A program made the translations under genes and the position numbers. From Flavobacteriales bacterium (GTDB lineage: Bacteria > Bacteroidota > Bacteroidia > Flavobacteriales_F > PHOS-HE28), in assembly GCA_016717305.1 (NCBI GenBank), contig JADKFY010000007.1, forward strand, positions 124,001-188,000: 64,000 nt of DNA, written 5' to 3'. Of the stretch, positions 61,535 through 64,000 are shown in pieces (positions within the stretch are counted from its first letter, which is position 1; every line of letters begins with the position of its first letter). Below the pieces are notes generated by a model that saw only the letters and a program-made list of their open reading frames with translations, was not told the DNA's origin and ran no database searches.

Positions 61535-63649
61535 CTAGAATCTTACCCCCAACGACGCCTTCCAACCGAACCAGCCAGTGATCCGGGTAGTTCCATCGCG
61601 TTCTTCGTACATGGGATCGGCTGGTGGCAATGAACTGAGGTAAAGTCCACTTTCAGGATCGTGCCAATCGGTCACGAGCATATTCAAGACCGGTCCTGCG
61701 GAAAGCACCAACGGGCCAATTAGCTTGTGGCCGTATGCCAAGCTGAACCTTCCAAGGATATTAATGGCATCCACCCATTCGGTCTGTTCCACGATCTGTT
61801 CACCGGTCAGGTCGATGTTCAGGAAACCGTTCTTGCCGATCCTTGGTCCAGTACCGATCCCATAAAGAAAGCCCCAACGCGCGCCGGGTTCCACTTGTGG
61901 TGAATAACCAAGTATGTTATGAAAGCCACGCGTGCCGGTACGGAATTGAGCGCTCAAGGGCATCACATCGTTGGTGATCACATCGAACCGATGATACCCC
62001 TTCAATGAAAACGAGAGCAGGCCGATCGAATAGCCTGAAAGGGAATCGCTGAAGTTGAGCAGTCCCAATTGACCACCCGAACAATGCCTCGCGAAATTCA
62101 ATGCACCGACTTGTGCGCCTTGCGCCTTTCCTGCAACCGCATTTATCCCGAAACCGAACTGGCCACCGGTGATATTGCCGGCATAGTTCAAGCCGAAACC
62201 GATCTGCCCGGCCTCCACTGTGCCCGGCACCACGTTAGCCCCGAACGAGAATTGACCACCAGTAACGGATCCGGCATAGTTCAATCCGAAACCGATCTGC
62301 CCACCACTCACTTTGCCCGGAGCGATATTCGCCCCGAAGCTGAATTGGCCACCCGTAACATGACGCGCATAGTTCCCACCGAAACCCACTTGACCACCGC
62401 CCACCGTATCGCGAGCAATGTTCACGCCCGCTGACAATTGGGCCCCGCTCACGTTCCGTGCATAGTTGCCCGTGCCTGAGATCTGGGCTTTACGCACATC
62501 TTTCGGAGTAACATTGATCCCTGCGCTGATCTGGGTTCCATCCACATTTTGGGTGGCCAAATTGCACGTACCTGAGATCTGCACGCCCCGCAGGCCACCT
62601 TTCACAACGTTAACACCGTACGTGATCTGAACCCCTGAAAGCGTATCCCAAACCGTATTCCCGATGCCGGAGATCTGCACGCCTTCCAGCGATCGCATGG
62701 TGTGGTTGATGCCCCCTGTGATCTGGACCCCCTTTGTATTTCGGCCGACCAAGTTCGTTATGCCCGCGATCTGTAGACCCACCACATCATGGCTCTCGAC
62801 ATTCGCCAAGCCTCCCACCTCGATCCCGTTCAACCCGCGTGAATAACCGGCGAGAACGTTCAACGAATATCGATTGACCACTACCGGTGCTATTTGTCTG
62901 TTTGAACTAACCGTAGGGATCAATGTGATCTGCCAATTGCGCTTTTCCGAGAATGAAAGGTCCGTGCCTTGCTCTAATTGGGCGTTGGGGATCAGTAAAC
63001 GTGCCACACCAAGGTCGGCCACTTGACAGCGTTCGTGGATGCACAAGGGTTCCACGCGTTCCATCGTCGCTCGTTTTCGCAAGGGCACACTGGCCGATGC
63101 TCCATCTCGCCCTACGTAAACCACTGTATCGTGGTACTCCTTCCGCATCAAAAGGATGGCCGTGCGGTCCTGTTCGCCGGAAACAGAGAGTTTAAAGGTG
63201 CCGAGCGCATCGGTCACTTGCATGGCCTTGCCATCCACCTCGTGGACATATACGCCAGCCACCGGCCAACCACTTTTCTGATCATACACGGATCCCGAAA
63301 CCTTGAATTTGTCACGGTGCCCTTCCGGCCCCAACAGGATGATGTGGTTCCCGGTCTCCTTCAATTGGAACCCTTTGCCCACCAACGCGTGCAAGGACTC
63401 TTCCACGGAACCATTCAGCGTTGCAACCACGAGGCTGTCCTCGTTCACACTGGCCGCGTTGTAGCTCAATTGGAATGCACCATCGTGAGCTACCAAGGAC
63501 AGTGCCTCAGACAAGCGCACATTGTTGGCGATCACTTGTACCCGCCGTTCCAGGATCTTCTGTGCATTTACGGGAAAGGCCAGAAGAAGAAAAAGGAGTA
63601 CTTGCCAGGGTCGTTCAACACCCATCGCCGCTGAGGGTGTAGCTACCAA
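61535..63649 (-). CDS. STN- and carboxypeptidase-regulatory-domain protein with about 15-residue surface repeats
   Basis: A 704-residue protein (699 or 696 if started lower, for example at ATG 63625). It has a signal peptide (WQVLLFLLLAFPVNAQ), an STN domain (RVQVIANNVRLSEALSLVAH, about 35-105), a carboxypeptidase-regulatory-like domain (SGSVYDQKSGWPVAGVYVHE) and then, at about 275-520, some 15 consecutive 15/16-residue units of the type GVQISGIGN and GGQFSFGANIAPGKVS. A barrel-like C-terminus ends in GVRF. The repeats recall the LA_2272-type surface repeat. STN is a sensor domain of FecA-like receptors, but no TonB barrel follows. It overlaps the fecR gene by up to 35 nt. Confidence 0.75.
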   Translation of the reverse strand: MVATPSAAMGVERPWQVLLFLLLAFPVNAQKILERRVQVIANNVRLSEALSLVAHDGAFQLSYNAASVNEDSLVVATLNGSVEESLHALVGKGFQLKETGNHIILLGPEGHRDKFKVSGSVYDQKSGWPVAGVYVHEVDGKAMQVTDALGTFKLSVSGEQDRTAILLMRKEYHDTVVYVGRDGASASVPLRKRATMERVEPLCIHERCQVADLGVARLLIPNAQLEQGTDLSFSEKRNWQITLIPTVSSNRQIAPVVVNRYSLNVLAGYSRGLNGIEVGGLANVESHDVVGLQIAGITNLVGRNTKGVQITGGINHTMRSLEGVQISGIGNTVWDTLSGVQITYGVNVVKGGLRGVQISGTCNLATQNVDGTQISAGINVTPKDVRKAQISGTGNYARNVSGAQLSAGVNIARDTVGGGQVGFGGNYARHVTGGQFSFGANIAPGKVSGGQIGFGLNYAGSVTGGQFSFGANVVPGTVEAGQIGFGLNYAGNITGGQFGFGINAVAGKAQGAQVGALNFARHCSGGQLGLLNFSDSLSGYSIGLLSFSLKGYHRFDVITNDVMPLSAQFRTGTRGFHNILGYSPQVEPGARWGFLYGIGTGPRIGKNGFLNIDLTGEQIVEQTEWVDAINILGRFSLAYGHKLIGPLVLSAGPVLNMLVTDWHDPESGLYLSSLPPADPMYEERDGTTRITGWFGWKASLGVRF
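62160..62470 (-). repeat. Tandem 93-bp coding repeats in the STN protein
   Basis: GGCATAGTTCAAGCCGAAAC at 62180 recurs as GGCATAGTTCAATCCGAAAC at 62273, 93 bp apart, equal to two protein units (15 plus 16 residues). More diverged copies extend to both sides. Confidence 0.75.
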
Positions 63650-64000
63650 TGGCCTCCATGTTGAGCGTGGCTCCGTACGTATCGGCGATCACACGCAAGA
63701 TGTAGTCGATCGGCTCATCCTCGAACGTGGCGGTGAGCTTGCAGCGGGATAATGCCCCATTGCCCAATTGAATGCGGACCTTGAAAAGAACTTGCAATTG
63801 TTCCACCACCTGCGACAACGGGGTATCATGGAATTGGATGATGCGATCGCCCCATACTTCGGATGGCGGTGCCGGCATGCGTTCCAAGAAGTGCGCACCC
63901 TTGTTGTAACGGGCGTATTCGCCGCCATGAAGCACCACGCTGTCCATACCTGCCACAACACGCACCTTGCCATGTCGTACGCGCACCATGACGCTGTTGC
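63615..64000 (-). CDS. FecR-type anti-sigma/transmembrane sensor, C-terminal part (cut by window edge)
   Basis: The frame is open to the window end. The visible 127 residues include the end of the FecR domain (VRVRHGKVRVVAG; VVLHGGEYARYNKG) and a C-terminal DUF4974/STN-like domain (IQFHDTPLSQVVEQLQVLF; LTATFEDEPIDYILRVIADT). In this family FecR spans the inner membrane and controls an ECF sigma factor, presumably encoded just beyond the window. It overlaps the STN-repeat gene start. Confidence 0.85.
   Translation of the reverse strand, partial: NSVMVRVRHGKVRVVAGMDSVVLHGGEYARYNKGAHFLERMPAPPSEVWGDRIIQFHDTPLSQVVEQLQVLFKVRIQLGNGALSRCKLTATFEDEPIDYILRVIADTYGATLNMEAIGSYTLSGDGC

Overview
The window comes from a Bacteroidota chromosome, most likely a Flavobacteriales-type member with moderately high GC. 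The evidence is the gliding/type IX secretion (T9SS) genes gldF and gldG, a gldI-like lipoprotein, secreted proteins ending in T9SS type A and type B sorting domains, a FecR/TonB-receptor outer-membrane locus, a complete moxR-bat operon, and promoters with the Bacteroidota -7 element TAnnTTTG. I see no phage, plasmid, IS transposase, rRNA or CRISPR array.

Layout. 0-6.9 kb: purC (partial), phoH, a SAM hydroxide adenosyltransferase, an ABM protein, a TPR protein, then gldF-gldG-DUF4340. 6.9-27.2 kb: a housekeeping region in which the classic replication-initiation genes are present but scattered: dnaN (7 kb), ligA (12-14 kb), dnaA (18.4 kb) and recF-dciA (26-27 kb). Between them lie dapA, prmC, ribD, yigZ-like, rsmI-like, FKBP lipoproteins, nrnA-like and ndk. 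27.4-37.6 kb: a TPR membrane protein, ribH, a PorT-like barrel, two tandem paralogous T9SS cargo proteins, remnants of a third, and two small enzymes. 37.8-46.9 kb: moxR-DUF58-batA-batB-batC-(charged batC-like)-batD-batE. 46.9-58.2 kb: a beta-helix protein with a dockerin-like tail, a lipoprotein, three tRNA genes (Ser, Pro, Arg), a thiolase, an NlpC/P60 hydrolase and a giant T9SS type B protein. 58.3-64 kb: a TonB receptor, an outer-membrane protein, an STN-domain repeat protein and a partial FecR anti-sigma protein.

Three non-coding observations stand out. First, several intergenic gaps hold an inverted pair of arrays, each made of about 4-6 imperfect 7-bp words; the words differ between loci but the design is the same (25.7, 28.2, 37.1 and 38.9 kb, plus a half-element at 28.7 kb). 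Second, two neighbouring outer-membrane genes beside fecR share an identical bipartite ECF-type promoter, AGTAGGGGTAT-N12-TTGTC[CA]TA. Third, a 155-bp element with 19-bp terminal inverted repeats and TA ends looks like a Tc1/mariner-IS630-type MITE, next to a run of 17 G.

Caution: at least seven junctions in long or accessory genes are each repaired by adding one base, often in a short homopolymer. The affected genes are the lipoprotein near 25.0 kb, the second T9SS paralog, the T9SS fragment near 35.7 kb, the NlpC/P60 gene and the giant type B protein. These look like consensus deletions in the assembly or recent pseudogenisation, so the split pieces should be read as single genes.
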